64,000 nt of DNA from Pseudomonas brassicacearum (GTDB lineage: Bacteria; Pseudomonadota; Gammaproteobacteria; Pseudomonadales; Pseudomonadaceae), in assembly GCF_003732265.1 (NCBI RefSeq), contig NZ_MOBK01000005.1:124001-188000 (forward strand), written 5' to 3'. Every line of letters starts with the position of its first letter. The stretch's first letter is position 1. The notes under the pieces were generated by a model. It made no database searches and had not been told where the DNA came from. It was given only the letters and a program-made list of their open reading frames with translations. Shown piece by piece: positions 48,764 through 56,273 of this stretch. A program made the translations under genes and the position numbers.

Positions 48764-49567
48764 ATGTTCAAGCGCAATTCATGGCTGAGCCGCTGCATCA
48801 CGCCCAAGACCGGCCTGCCGGTGCAGGTGATCTGGAGCGCGAGCGGTCTGGCCTGGGTGTTGTTGATTGGCCTGTGGGCGGGATTGTCCTATGGCGGCGT
48901 GGTGCCGGGCATGTTCCTGCCGACACCAGGTGCGGTGGCCGAAGCCGCCGTGCGCCTGGGCCGCGACGGGACCCTTGGCCTGCATGTGTGGGCCAGCCTC
49001 GAAGTGGTGATGGTCGGTTTCATTGTCTCGTCGCTGGTGGCGGTGCCGCTGGGGCTGCTGATGGGCAGCTTCCGAATCGTCCAGGCGTTCCTTGAGCCGA
49101 TGGTCAATTTCATCCGCTACCTGCCGGTGACCTCGTTCGTGCCGCTGTTCATTCTGTGGATCGGCATCGGCCTGGAACAACGGGTCTCGGTAATCATCTT
49201 CGGCGTGTTCTTCCAGCAACTGGTGATGATCGCGGACGTGTCAAAAGGCATCTCCAAGGATTTGATCAACGCGTCCTACACCTTGGGCTCGACCCGTCGC
49301 GATGCCGTGCTGCATGTGATCGCCCCGGCCTCGTTGCCGGGTGTGCTCGACACCTTGCGCGTGACCATGGGCTGGGCCTGGACCTACCTGGTGGTTGCCG
49401 AACTGGTCGCCGCTTCCAGTGGCCTCGGTTACTTGAGCCTTAAAGCCATGCGTGGTTTTCAAGTGGATGTGATTTTCCTGGCAATCGCGATCATCGGCCT
49501 GTTGGGCCTGGTCACCGATCAACTGTTCCGTTTCCTACGTCTGAGGATCGCCGCATGGGCTCAGTAA
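48764..49567 (+). CDS. ABC transporter permease (TauC/SsuC type)
   Basis: 267 residues with about six membrane helices. The EAA loop that contacts the ATPase is visible as INASYTLGSTRRDAVLHVIAPASLPGVLDTLRVTMGWAWTYLVVAELV. The N-terminal cytosolic stretch and the FLPTPGAVAEAAVRL segment are typical of the sulfonate/taurine permeases. Overlaps the ATPase gene by 13 bases. Confidence 0.93.
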   Translation: MFKRNSWLSRCITPKTGLPVQVIWSASGLAWVLLIGLWAGLSYGGVVPGMFLPTPGAVAEAAVRLGRDGTLGLHVWASLEVVMVGFIVSSLVAVPLGLLMGSFRIVQAFLEPMVNFIRYLPVTSFVPLFILWIGIGLEQRVSVIIFGVFFQQLVMIADVSKGISKDLINASYTLGSTRRDAVLHVIAPASLPGVLDTLRVTMGWAWTYLVVAELVAASSGLGYLSLKAMRGFQVDVIFLAIAIIGLLGLVTDQLFRFLRLRIAAWAQ

Positions 49568-50391
49568 GCGCCGTCAACCCTCGCTTCGTCACACCCTCGG
49601 CTGCCCCGGTGCAAGCCGCTCCAAGGCTGCAAGTGGACAAGGTCAGCCTGCGCTATCAGAAACCTGACGGCGGCATGTTCACTGCGCTGGAGCAGGTGTC
49701 GTTCGAAGTGCCGGACCAACAATTCGCCGTGCTGGTCGGGCCCTCGGGGTGCGGCAAGTCGAGTTTGCTGTACCTGACGGCCGGCCTCAACGAACCCACC
49801 GAGGGCGAGATCTACGTCGGTGGCCAGCAAGTGCAGGGGCCGGGTGCGGACCGCGGCATGGTGTTCCAGAGCTACACGCTGTTCCCGTGGCTGACTGTGC
49901 GCCAGAACGTCGAGTTCGGGCTCAAGCGTCGTGGCATGGCGGCTGCCCAGCGCAAGGAGATCGTCGACTATTACGTCAATGAAGTCGGCCTGAGCGGGTT
50001 TGCCGACAACTACGCCAAGCAGCTGTCCGGCGGCATGATGCAGCGTGTGGCGATTGCCCGCGCGCTGGCCAATGATCCGCAGATCCTGCTGATGGACGAA
50101 CCTTTCGGCGCGCTCGACAGCCAGACGCGTCTGCAAATGCAGCAGCTGTTGTTGCGGGTCTGGGGCAACAGCAAGAAGACCGTGTTGTTCGTGACCCACG
50201 ATATCGACGAGGCGGTTTTGCTCGGCGATCGGGTCTACGTGATGGGCGCCCGGCCTGGGCGGATCAAGCAGATTCTGGACGTGCCGATCGAACGCCCACG
50301 GACGCTGGACATGGTCATGGAGCGCTCGTTTATCGATATGAAGCGCAAGATCTTCGGGTTATTGCATGACGATCTGGAAGAGGTGCATTGA
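49555..50391 (+). CDS. ABC transporter ATP-binding protein (TauB/SsuB type)
   Basis: 278 residues. Walker A GPSGCGKSSLLYL, Q-loop RGMVFQSYTLFPW, signature LSGGMMQRVAIARALA, Walker B ILLMDEPFGALD, His switch in LFVTHDIDEAV. It powers the binding protein and permease upstream. The first 20 residues (Ala/Pro rich) precede the ABC domain. Last gene of the transporter operon, followed by a REPIN. Confidence 0.95.
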   Translation: MGSVSAVNPRFVTPSAAPVQAAPRLQVDKVSLRYQKPDGGMFTALEQVSFEVPDQQFAVLVGPSGCGKSSLLYLTAGLNEPTEGEIYVGGQQVQGPGADRGMVFQSYTLFPWLTVRQNVEFGLKRRGMAAAQRKEIVDYYVNEVGLSGFADNYAKQLSGGMMQRVAIARALANDPQILLMDEPFGALDSQTRLQMQQLLLRVWGNSKKTVLFVTHDIDEAVLLGDRVYVMGARPGRIKQILDVPIERPRTLDMVMERSFIDMKRKIFGLLHDDLEEVH

Positions 50392-50412
50392 TGCCAGCCC
50401 TGCACCCATCCC

Positions 50413-50501
50413 TGTAGGAGTGAGCCTGCTCGCGATTGCGGTGTTCCAGCTACATTGATGTCGACTGACACTACGCCATCGCGAGCAGGCTCACTCCTAC
50501 A
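50413..50501. repeat. REPIN variant, TGTAGGAGTGAGCC type
   Basis: TGTAGGAGTGAGCCTGCTCGCGAT at 50413 mirrored by ATCGCGAGCAGGCTCACTCCTACA ending at 50501. A third arm type in the window, with A/T changes in the base of the stem kept in both arms. Between convergent genes. Confidence 0.88.
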
Positions 50502-50514
50502 AGTTGTGCGTTTG

Positions 50515-51591
50515 TCAGTTGGCGGGTAGCAGGAACCGTGCAATCACCGGCAAGTGGTCGGAGATGCGCAACGTATCGTCCTGCCTCACCATCGCCTCGA
50601 CCCGTTTGATGTGCGGGCTGTAGAACAGGTAGTCAACCGTGCGGTCCGGGCCGTTCAAGCCCGGATCATTCGGGTAATGCGTCAGCCACTGGGCTCGATC
50701 GGCGCCGCTGGCTTCGTTGTTGGTCGGGATCATCGGGTACTTGTCCCACAGCACATGCAGCGCACTGTCGGCCGAGTAGGGCGTACGTTGTTCCTCGGGC
50801 AGTCGGCGAAACTGCCCGAGCGGCAACAGGTTGAAATCACCACCGATCAACCACGGCGTGCCACGGCCTTCGAATTTGTCCAGGACCTTGGCAACAGCCG
50901 TCACTTGGGCTTGCAGCGTTTCGTCGGGCTGGGTGACGCGGTCCAGATGAGTGTTGAGCACCGCCATCTGACCGCCGTCGTTCAGCGGTAGATAAGACAC
51001 CAGCAAGGCGTTTTTCGGTTTGAACTGGCGGCTGATCAGGTTGGCCGATGCGACCGGTAGTTGCAGGCGTTCGGCGTGTTCTATCTGGTAGCGGCTGAGC
51101 GTTGCCAGTTGCCGGCCGACACTGCCGAAGATGTGCGGATCCGGCACAAAGTCGGCCTTCCAGTCGAAGGCGTAAGCGCTGCACGGATACAGGTCGGCGA
51201 CCCGCTCTTGCAGCAGTTTGAACTGGTGCTGGTAATCGCTGGTCTTGGCGTTGTCATCGAGTTCCTGCAACAACACGATGTCGGGGTTTTCGTCGCGAAT
51301 CACCCGTGCCACTTCGTCGAGGCTGAAGGCCATGTCTTCGGGGGTAGGGTTTTCATCGGTGCCCTGCGCGAGGTCGTTCCAGAACACATAGCGTTTACCC
51401 GCCAGGTACTGAACGTTCCAGGTCATCACTTTCAATGCCTGACCGGGCACCAGGGTGGGCGCTTGAGCCGTGCAACTGACCGGCAACACTTCCTTGGAGT
51501 CGGGGCGCCAGGTCAGGTTGTAGATCAGCAATGCGATCACGCCGGTCACGATCAACAGACTCAGCAGGGTGTAGCGCAGTAGACGGGTCAT
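50515..51591 (-). CDS. Endonuclease/exonuclease/phosphatase (EEP) family protein with membrane anchor
   Basis: 358 residues from the start at 51591 (MTRLLRYTLLSLLIVTGVIALLIYN): one N-terminal membrane helix, then a periplasmic EEP domain. Catalytic residues: Asn in MTWNVQYLAG, Glu in LLQELDD, Asp and Asn in GGDFNLLP, Asp-His in SDHLPVIARF. The domain class covers nucleases and phospholipase-like diesterases; substrate cannot be told. The C-terminus is the catalytic His strand. Confidence 0.9.
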   Translation of the reverse strand: MTRLLRYTLLSLLIVTGVIALLIYNLTWRPDSKEVLPVSCTAQAPTLVPGQALKVMTWNVQYLAGKRYVFWNDLAQGTDENPTPEDMAFSLDEVARVIRDENPDIVLLQELDDNAKTSDYQHQFKLLQERVADLYPCSAYAFDWKADFVPDPHIFGSVGRQLATLSRYQIEHAERLQLPVASANLISRQFKPKNALLVSYLPLNDGGQMAVLNTHLDRVTQPDETLQAQVTAVAKVLDKFEGRGTPWLIGGDFNLLPLGQFRRLPEEQRTPYSADSALHVLWDKYPMIPTNNEASGADRAQWLTHYPNDPGLNGPDRTVDYLFYSPHIKRVEAMVRQDDTLRISDHLPVIARFLLPAN

Positions 51592-51657
51592 GGCTCGGCT
51601 TATAGCGTTACAAAAGTTGGCCCCGAGCATAACCGAGACCGGGGCCGAAGCCCACGG

Positions 51658-52332
51658 TCAGAGCGGCCCCTCAATCTTCTCGGGCGTATCGCCAATCAGC
51701 ATGAACAAGCGGAACAACACCACGCTGGTGAACAGTTGCAGGAAGCTGTGGGCGCTGTCGATCAGCAGGGAAATCACCGGGTTCTGCGGGTCCGGGTACA
51801 CCGCGAGCGTGGCGCCCTTGAGCACCCACAGCGGACCCATCACGCACAGGATGCACACCAGAATGCGCATGAAATGGCCGCGGGTCAGGCGCAGGCTTGC
51901 TTTCATGGCCGCCAGCGGCGCCATGCCGCGCAGCACCAGCAGGTATTCGCCGAAGGCCAGGGTCACCATCAGATAGATACCGGGCAGGAAGTACAGCGAC
52001 AGACCGAGAAGGATCAACAGGGTGTTAAGCGCCGTGAGCAAGGCGAAGCGTGGCCACAGGTACGCCGAGCGGGTCAGCAGATCACGGTTGCGCGGCGACT
52101 CACCGCGGCTGCGGGCGTCGAGGAACAGGATCAGGGCGGCGGTGTACAGCGGATAAACCAGCAAGCCGACGATCACACTGACGCCGGGAAAACTGTCCGG
52201 CTCGGTGGAGTGGTCGACAATCTGTTGCAGCAGCGCCTCGAAGATCACCAGCGGCAGGCACAGCTGCACGATCTGCCCCAGATTGCGCTTGAAGAAATAC
52301 AAGGAGTCACGCAGTACATCGAACGGATTCAT
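51658..52332 (-). CDS. YciC-family (UPF0259) inner-membrane protein
   Basis: 224 residues with about six hydrophobic segments (for example LGQIVQLCLPLVIFEALLQ, VSVIVGLLVYPLYTAALILF, LTALNTLLILLGLSLYFLPGIYLMVTLAFGEYLLVLRGM). The start at 52332 (MNPFDVLRDSLYFFKRNL) is the family start. The E. coli relative YciC is an inner-membrane protein of unknown function. Shares direction with the EEP gene downstream, 67 bases away. Confidence 0.88.
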   Translation of the reverse strand: MNPFDVLRDSLYFFKRNLGQIVQLCLPLVIFEALLQQIVDHSTEPDSFPGVSVIVGLLVYPLYTAALILFLDARSRGESPRNRDLLTRSAYLWPRFALLTALNTLLILLGLSLYFLPGIYLMVTLAFGEYLLVLRGMAPLAAMKASLRLTRGHFMRILVCILCVMGPLWVLKGATLAVYPDPQNPVISLLIDSAHSFLQLFTSVVLFRLFMLIGDTPEKIEGPL

Positions 52333-52511
52333 CAGTCGGTATCGCAGGTTGGAAGCAGTGGCCCACTTTAACCGATGAAACCCTTGGAAACGCAAACGTA
52401 AACGTTAGGTAAAGCTCATTGAAACAACTTGTTTCAGCCTCCATTAAGGTCGAGCACCTTATCCTCTTTGGAAAAGGACAACGATTTTCCCCGGCAATCT
52501 ACGAGGTCGCC

Positions 52512-53273
52512 ATGAACAGCGAAGAACAAACCCTGATCGATGGACTGTTTTCCCGGCTGCAACAGGCCGAAACGGACTCAGCCCCGCGCGATGCCCTGGC
52601 TGAGGCGCGGATCAAGGAACACCTGACTCGCCAGCCTGCGGCCGGCTATTTCATGACCCAGGCGATCCTGGTTCAGGAAGCTGCCATCAAGAGCCTCGAC
52701 GAACAGAACAAGCAACTGACCCGGCAAGTGCAGCAATTGCAGACTGAACTGCAAGCGGCCAAGGCCCAGACAGCCGCACCCGCGCCGAGCGGTGGTGGCT
52801 TTTTGTCGAGCATCTTCGGTGGCAGTGCCCGCGATCCACAGCCCGCACCGACCCAGAGCGCCCCACCGTCCACGGGCGGCTGGCGTGAGCCGGCACGGCC
52901 ATCGTTCAATTCACAGTCGCCGCAGCAGAACTTTGGTGCCGCGCCGCCACAACAAAACTACGCCCCGCAACAGCAAGCTCCGGCGGCGGGCAGCAGTTTT
53001 CTCGGCGGTGCGCTGAAGACCGCGGCCGGTGTGGCGGGTGGCGTGATGCTGGCACAAGGCATCAGCAGCCTGTTCCATCACAATCAGCAGCCGGAAGTGG
53101 TTGAAGTGATCAAGGAAGAGCCGGCTCAGGTCAATGACCAGACCAACGGCGGCTGGGGCGATGACCAGCGCATGGCTGACAACTCCAGCGATCAGGGCGG
53201 TTTTGCCGACACTGATTACAGCGATGACAGCTCGTCATTCTTCGGCGGCGATGACGACGATTCCTTCGTCTGA
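52512..53273 (+). CDS. DUF2076 family protein
   Basis: 253 residues. The N-terminal half is the DUF2076 domain: SEEQTLIDGLFSRLQQAE, a helix TRQPAAGYFMTQAILVQEAAIKSL, and a coiled coil EQNKQLTRQVQQLQTELQAAK. After that comes a low-complexity region rich in Gln, Ala, Pro, Ser (about 100-165), a hydrophobic Gly/Ala stretch (GGALKTAAGVAGGVMLAQGISSLF) and an acidic Asp/Ser/Phe-rich tail ending DDDDSFV. Function unknown. The 179-bp gap before it is divergent with the YciC-like gene. Confidence 0.9.
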   Translation: MNSEEQTLIDGLFSRLQQAETDSAPRDALAEARIKEHLTRQPAAGYFMTQAILVQEAAIKSLDEQNKQLTRQVQQLQTELQAAKAQTAAPAPSGGGFLSSIFGGSARDPQPAPTQSAPPSTGGWREPARPSFNSQSPQQNFGAAPPQQNYAPQQQAPAAGSSFLGGALKTAAGVAGGVMLAQGISSLFHHNQQPEVVEVIKEEPAQVNDQTNGGWGDDQRMADNSSDQGGFADTDYSDDSSSFFGGDDDDSFV

Positions 53274-53278
53274 CACCC

Positions 53279-53308
53279 TGTGGCGAGGGAGCAAGCTCCT
53301 TCGCCACA
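53279..53308 (+). terminator. REP-like single hairpin after the DUF2076 gene
   Basis: TGTGGCGAGGGAGC pairs with GCTCCTTCGCCACA (one wobble, two-base loop), at 53279-53308, five bases after the stop. No T-run follows. It looks like a single REP arm folded on itself, and could stop or stabilise the transcript. Confidence 0.5.
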
Positions 53309-53414
53309 TAGCCGATTATTCGCGGAACAATCCTTCGGGCTGGCATACTGGGCGACTTTTCGGGCCAGGTGCCTGATCTCGCCTGCGCGCCTGTGCGCCA
53401 AGAGGAAACCCGCG

Positions 53415-53894
53415 GTGAAAAAAATCGCAGTGTTCGCCGATGTTCAGAACCTCTATTACACCGTGCGTCAGGCCTATGGTTGCCACTTCAACTACGCCGC
53501 GTTGTGGGCTGACATCAGCAAACAGGGCGAGATCGTCGAGGCTTATGCCTACGCGATCGATCGTGGCGACAGCAAACAACAGCAGTTTCAGCAGATCCTG
53601 CGCAACCTCGGCTTTACCGTGAAGCTCAAACCCTACATCCAGCGTAGCGACGGTTCGGCCAAGGGCGACTGGGACGTGGGCATTACCCTCGACATCATGG
53701 ACGCCGCCGATCACGTCGACGAAATTGTGCTGGCCTCCGGTGACGGTGATTTCGACATGCTGCTGGAACGCATCATCAGCAAGCACGGGGTGCAAGCGGT
53801 GGCCTATGGCGTGCCGGGCCTGACGGCCAACTCGCTGATCCGCGCCGCCAGCCGTTATGTGCCGATCGAAGGCGCGTTGTTGCTCAAGAATTGA
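53415..53894 (+). CDS. NYN-domain nuclease (LabA/DUF88 type)
   Basis: 159 residues starting at GTG 53415 (KKIAVFADVQNLYYTVRQ). The NYN domain is a PIN-like RNase fold; acidic metal-binding residues are visible as Asp in FADVQN, Asp in KGDWDVGITLDIMDAA, and Asp in LASGDGDFDMLLERI. No extra OST-HTH/LOTUS domain. 22 bases ahead of the DEDDh exonuclease gene and evidently co-transcribed with it. Substrate unknown; RNA turnover is inferred from the fold. Confidence 0.9.
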   Translation: MKKIAVFADVQNLYYTVRQAYGCHFNYAALWADISKQGEIVEAYAYAIDRGDSKQQQFQQILRNLGFTVKLKPYIQRSDGSAKGDWDVGITLDIMDAADHVDEIVLASGDGDFDMLLERIISKHGVQAVAYGVPGLTANSLIRAASRYVPIEGALLLKN

Positions 53895-53916
53895 TTTTTA
53901 CGGAGTTGAAACAGGT

Positions 53917-54528
53917 TTGGAACGCATAGCAGTCATCGACTTTGAAACCACCGGGATCTCCCCGAGCAGCAGCTGCCGGGCCACGGAAATTGCCGTGGTG
54001 ATCCTTGAACAGGGGCGCATCGTCGAGCGTTACCAAAGCCTGATGAATGCTGGCGTACGCGTGCCGGCCTTCATTGAGCAACTGACCGGCATCAGCAACG
54101 CCATGCTGCGCACCGCGCCGTCGGCCGAGCAGGTGATGAACGAGGTTAACGAGTTCGTCGGCTGCACTCCGTTGCTCGCGCACAATGCGGCGTTCGACCA
54201 GAAGTTCTGGGACTTTGAGCTGGGGCGGATCAAACGCACGCGCTTGCAGAACTTTGCCTGCTCGCTGCTGTTGGCCCGTCGGCTGATGCCAGCCGCACCG
54301 AATCACAAGCTGGGCACCCTCACCACGTTCGCCAACTTGCCCGACACCGGCAAGGCTCACCGGGCGATGGCTGACGCCGAGATGGCCGCCAACCTGACAA
54401 CGCACTTGATGGGCGAGTTGCAGCGCAAGCATGGGTTGCGCGAGTTGTCCCATGATTTGCTGTGCGGCTTGCAGAAAGTACCGGCGGCGAAGATCAACGA
54501 ACACCTCAAGCGCCATCGCGGGTTTTGA
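53917..54528 (+). CDS. DEDDh 3'-5' exonuclease (DnaQ-like)
   Basis: 203 residues starting at TTG 53917 (LERIAVIDFETTG); an earlier in-frame ATG at 53857 lies inside the NYN gene. Exonuclease motifs: ExoI VIDFETTGISP with Asp and Glu, ExoII LLAHNAAFDQKFWDFEL, ExoIII AHRAMADAEMAANL with the His and Asp. The length fits exonuclease-only proteins such as RNase T or DnaQ epsilon, but no ribosome- or polymerase-binding tail is seen. The motif spacing and the LRELSHDLLCGLQKVPAAKINEHL end differ from both. Confidence 0.92.
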   Translation: MERIAVIDFETTGISPSSSCRATEIAVVILEQGRIVERYQSLMNAGVRVPAFIEQLTGISNAMLRTAPSAEQVMNEVNEFVGCTPLLAHNAAFDQKFWDFELGRIKRTRLQNFACSLLLARRLMPAAPNHKLGTLTTFANLPDTGKAHRAMADAEMAANLTTHLMGELQRKHGLRELSHDLLCGLQKVPAAKINEHLKRHRGF

Positions 54529-54545
54529 AACCACCACAGGTCGAG

Positions 54546-54635
54546 TGTGGGAGCGGGCTTGCTCGCGAAAGCGATTTATCATTCAACATTGATGTCGACT
54601 GATACACCGCTTTCGCGAGCAAGCCCGCTCCCACA
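54546..54635. repeat. REPIN, TGTGGGAGC type
   Basis: TGTGGGAGCGGGCTTGCTCG at 54546 mirrored by an arm ending at 54635. Its centre (CATTGATGTCGACTGATA...) is nearly the same as that of the copies at 34356, 50413 and 59028. Between convergent genes. Confidence 0.9.
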
Positions 54636-54649
54636 AGGTACGTGTGGTA

Positions 54650-55105
54650 TCAGAGTTTTCCATTCCCTTCCAGCTGCCCCAACGGCACGCGCTTTTCTAT
54701 CGCGCTCGACAACACAATCGACGTCTTGCTGAACCCGAACTTGGCAATCCGGTTGATCAACTCCTCCAGCTCCGGCATCGAGCCCACTGCCGCTTGCATG
54801 ATCACGCACGGGTCGCCGGTCACCCGGTGGCATTCGGTCAGTTGCGGGATTTTTATCAGATCGTCGTAGGCCTTTTGATTGCCGTGCTGGTTCAGGCGCA
54901 GTTCGATCACGCACTGGATCGGCAAGCCGAGCTTGGCCATGTCGACTTTCGCCTGGTAACCGGTGATCACGCCATTGGCTTCCAGTTTGGCCACGCGTTC
55001 GGCCACGGCCGGGGCGGACAGGTTGACCTTGCGCGCGAGGTCGGCGTAGGACGCACGACCGTTTTCCAGCAGGGCGCTGAGGAGCATGCGGTCGTATTTA
55101 TCCAT
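54650..55105 (-). CDS. Lrp/AsnC-family transcription regulator (divergent from yedA)
   Basis: 151 residues: winged HTH (KYDRMLLSALLENGRASYADLARKVNLSAPAVAERVAKLEANGVI, 1-47) and RAM effector domain (CVIELRLNQ ... ECHRVTGDPCVIMQAAVGS ... TSIVLSSAIEKR). Differs clearly from the other Lrp/AsnC protein at 37151. Divergent from an exporter gene with three sites between them; the likely job is to control export of an amino acid, as for other Lrp-exporter pairs. Confidence 0.94.
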   Translation of the reverse strand: MDKYDRMLLSALLENGRASYADLARKVNLSAPAVAERVAKLEANGVITGYQAKVDMAKLGLPIQCVIELRLNQHGNQKAYDDLIKIPQLTECHRVTGDPCVIMQAAVGSMPELEELINRIAKFGFSKTSIVLSSAIEKRVPLGQLEGNGKL

Positions 55106-55144
55106 CGGCGTATACCTTGAAAAGGACTGACTTTCGAAAGCACG

Positions 55145-55220
55145 GTTTATAGCGCTGATCTCCGTGTTTTGAAAAGTGTACCGGCGCTATAAACAGGTTT
55201 TGTAACTTATTTTTAGCGCT
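55145..55220. promoter_or_regulatory. Three AGCGCT sites at exact 32-bp intervals in the Lrp-yedA gap
   Basis: AGCGCT at 55151, GGCGCT at 55183 and AGCGCT at 55215. The first two are parts of a perfect 11-bp inverted repeat, GTTTATAGCGC (55145-55155) and GCGCTATAAAC (55184-55194). A possible -10 (TAGAAT, 55230-55235) for yedA follows the third site, which would then lie within the promoter. Confidence 0.6.
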
Positions 55221-55268
55221 TGGCCTTTCTAGAATAGCTGTTCACATTGTTCTGTCATCGAGCTGTCC

Positions 55269-56195
55269 ATGCCTGGATTACGTCGTTTTCCCTTACCGTT
55301 GATCGCTGCCTTTTTCGCGCTGTACGTGATTTGGGGCTCGACCTATCTGGTGATCCGCATTGGCGTGGAGTACTGGCCGCCGTTGCTGCTCGCCGGTATC
55401 CGTTTCGTGATCGCCGGGACGCTGATGTACGCCTTCCTGCGCTGGCGCGGGGCGCCGGCACCAACGTGGGCGCAGTGGAAAGCGGCCGGGATGATCGGGA
55501 TATTGCTGCTCGCCTGCGGTAACGGCGGCGTCAGTGTCGCCGAACACATGGGGGTGGCCTCCGGCGTGGCAGCATTGGCGGTCGCGACGGTGCCCTTGTT
55601 TACCTTGTTGTTCGGCTATTTCTGGGGCGCGCGAAATACCCGTCTCGAGTGGGCCGGGATTGCGCTCGGGCTGATCGGCATTGCCATGTTGAATCTCGGT
55701 TCGAACCTGCAATCGAGCCCGTCGGGCGCGCTGTTGCTGGTGTTCGCGGCGGCGTCCTGGGCGTTCGGGTCGGTCTGGAGCAAACACGTGCCGTTGCCGT
55801 CGGGGGCGATGGCCAGTGCCGTGGAAATGCTGGTCGGTGGCGTGGCGCTGCTGATCGGCAGTGCCGTGAGCGGCGAGCAACTACAAGCCATGCCGCCGAT
55901 TGAAGGCTGGGCGGCCCTGGCTTATCTGACGTTCTTCGGCTCGATCATCGCGTTCAACGCGTACATGTATCTGTTGAAAAACGTGCGTCCGGCGGCGGCG
56001 ACCAGTTATGCCTACGTCAACCCGGCCGTGGCGGTGTTGTTGGGGATCGTGTTTGTGGGCGAGACCATCGGAATCGAAGAAGGGCTGGCGATGCTGGTGA
56101 TCATCAGCGCCGTGGTGTTGATCGGTTTGCCGCAGTGGCGTCGGGCGCCTGTGCAGCCGGCTGTAGTCGCGCCGACAGAATCCCGTGTGAATTAG
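55269..56195 (+). CDS. yedA: DMT-family exporter YedA (EamA domains)
   Basis: 308 residues with ten membrane helices in two EamA repeats; the FALYVIWGSTYLVIRIGVE start of the first repeat and the LAYLTFFGSIIAFNAYMYLLKNVRPAAATSYAYVNPAVAVLLG end of the second are well conserved. The same length and motifs as E. coli YedA. Substrate unknown; small amino-acid-like metabolites are usual. Divergent from an Lrp/AsnC regulator. Confidence 0.9.
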   Translation: MPGLRRFPLPLIAAFFALYVIWGSTYLVIRIGVEYWPPLLLAGIRFVIAGTLMYAFLRWRGAPAPTWAQWKAAGMIGILLLACGNGGVSVAEHMGVASGVAALAVATVPLFTLLFGYFWGARNTRLEWAGIALGLIGIAMLNLGSNLQSSPSGALLLVFAAASWAFGSVWSKHVPLPSGAMASAVEMLVGGVALLIGSAVSGEQLQAMPPIEGWAALAYLTFFGSIIAFNAYMYLLKNVRPAAATSYAYVNPAVAVLLGIVFVGETIGIEEGLAMLVIISAVVLIGLPQWRRAPVQPAVVAPTESRVN

Positions 56196-56273
56196 GGTAA
56201 ACTGCGCGCCATTGCATCTTGTTTTGCACACTTTTTTTGAAAAACCCGCGCTGAATTTTCCTACGGTAATCCC

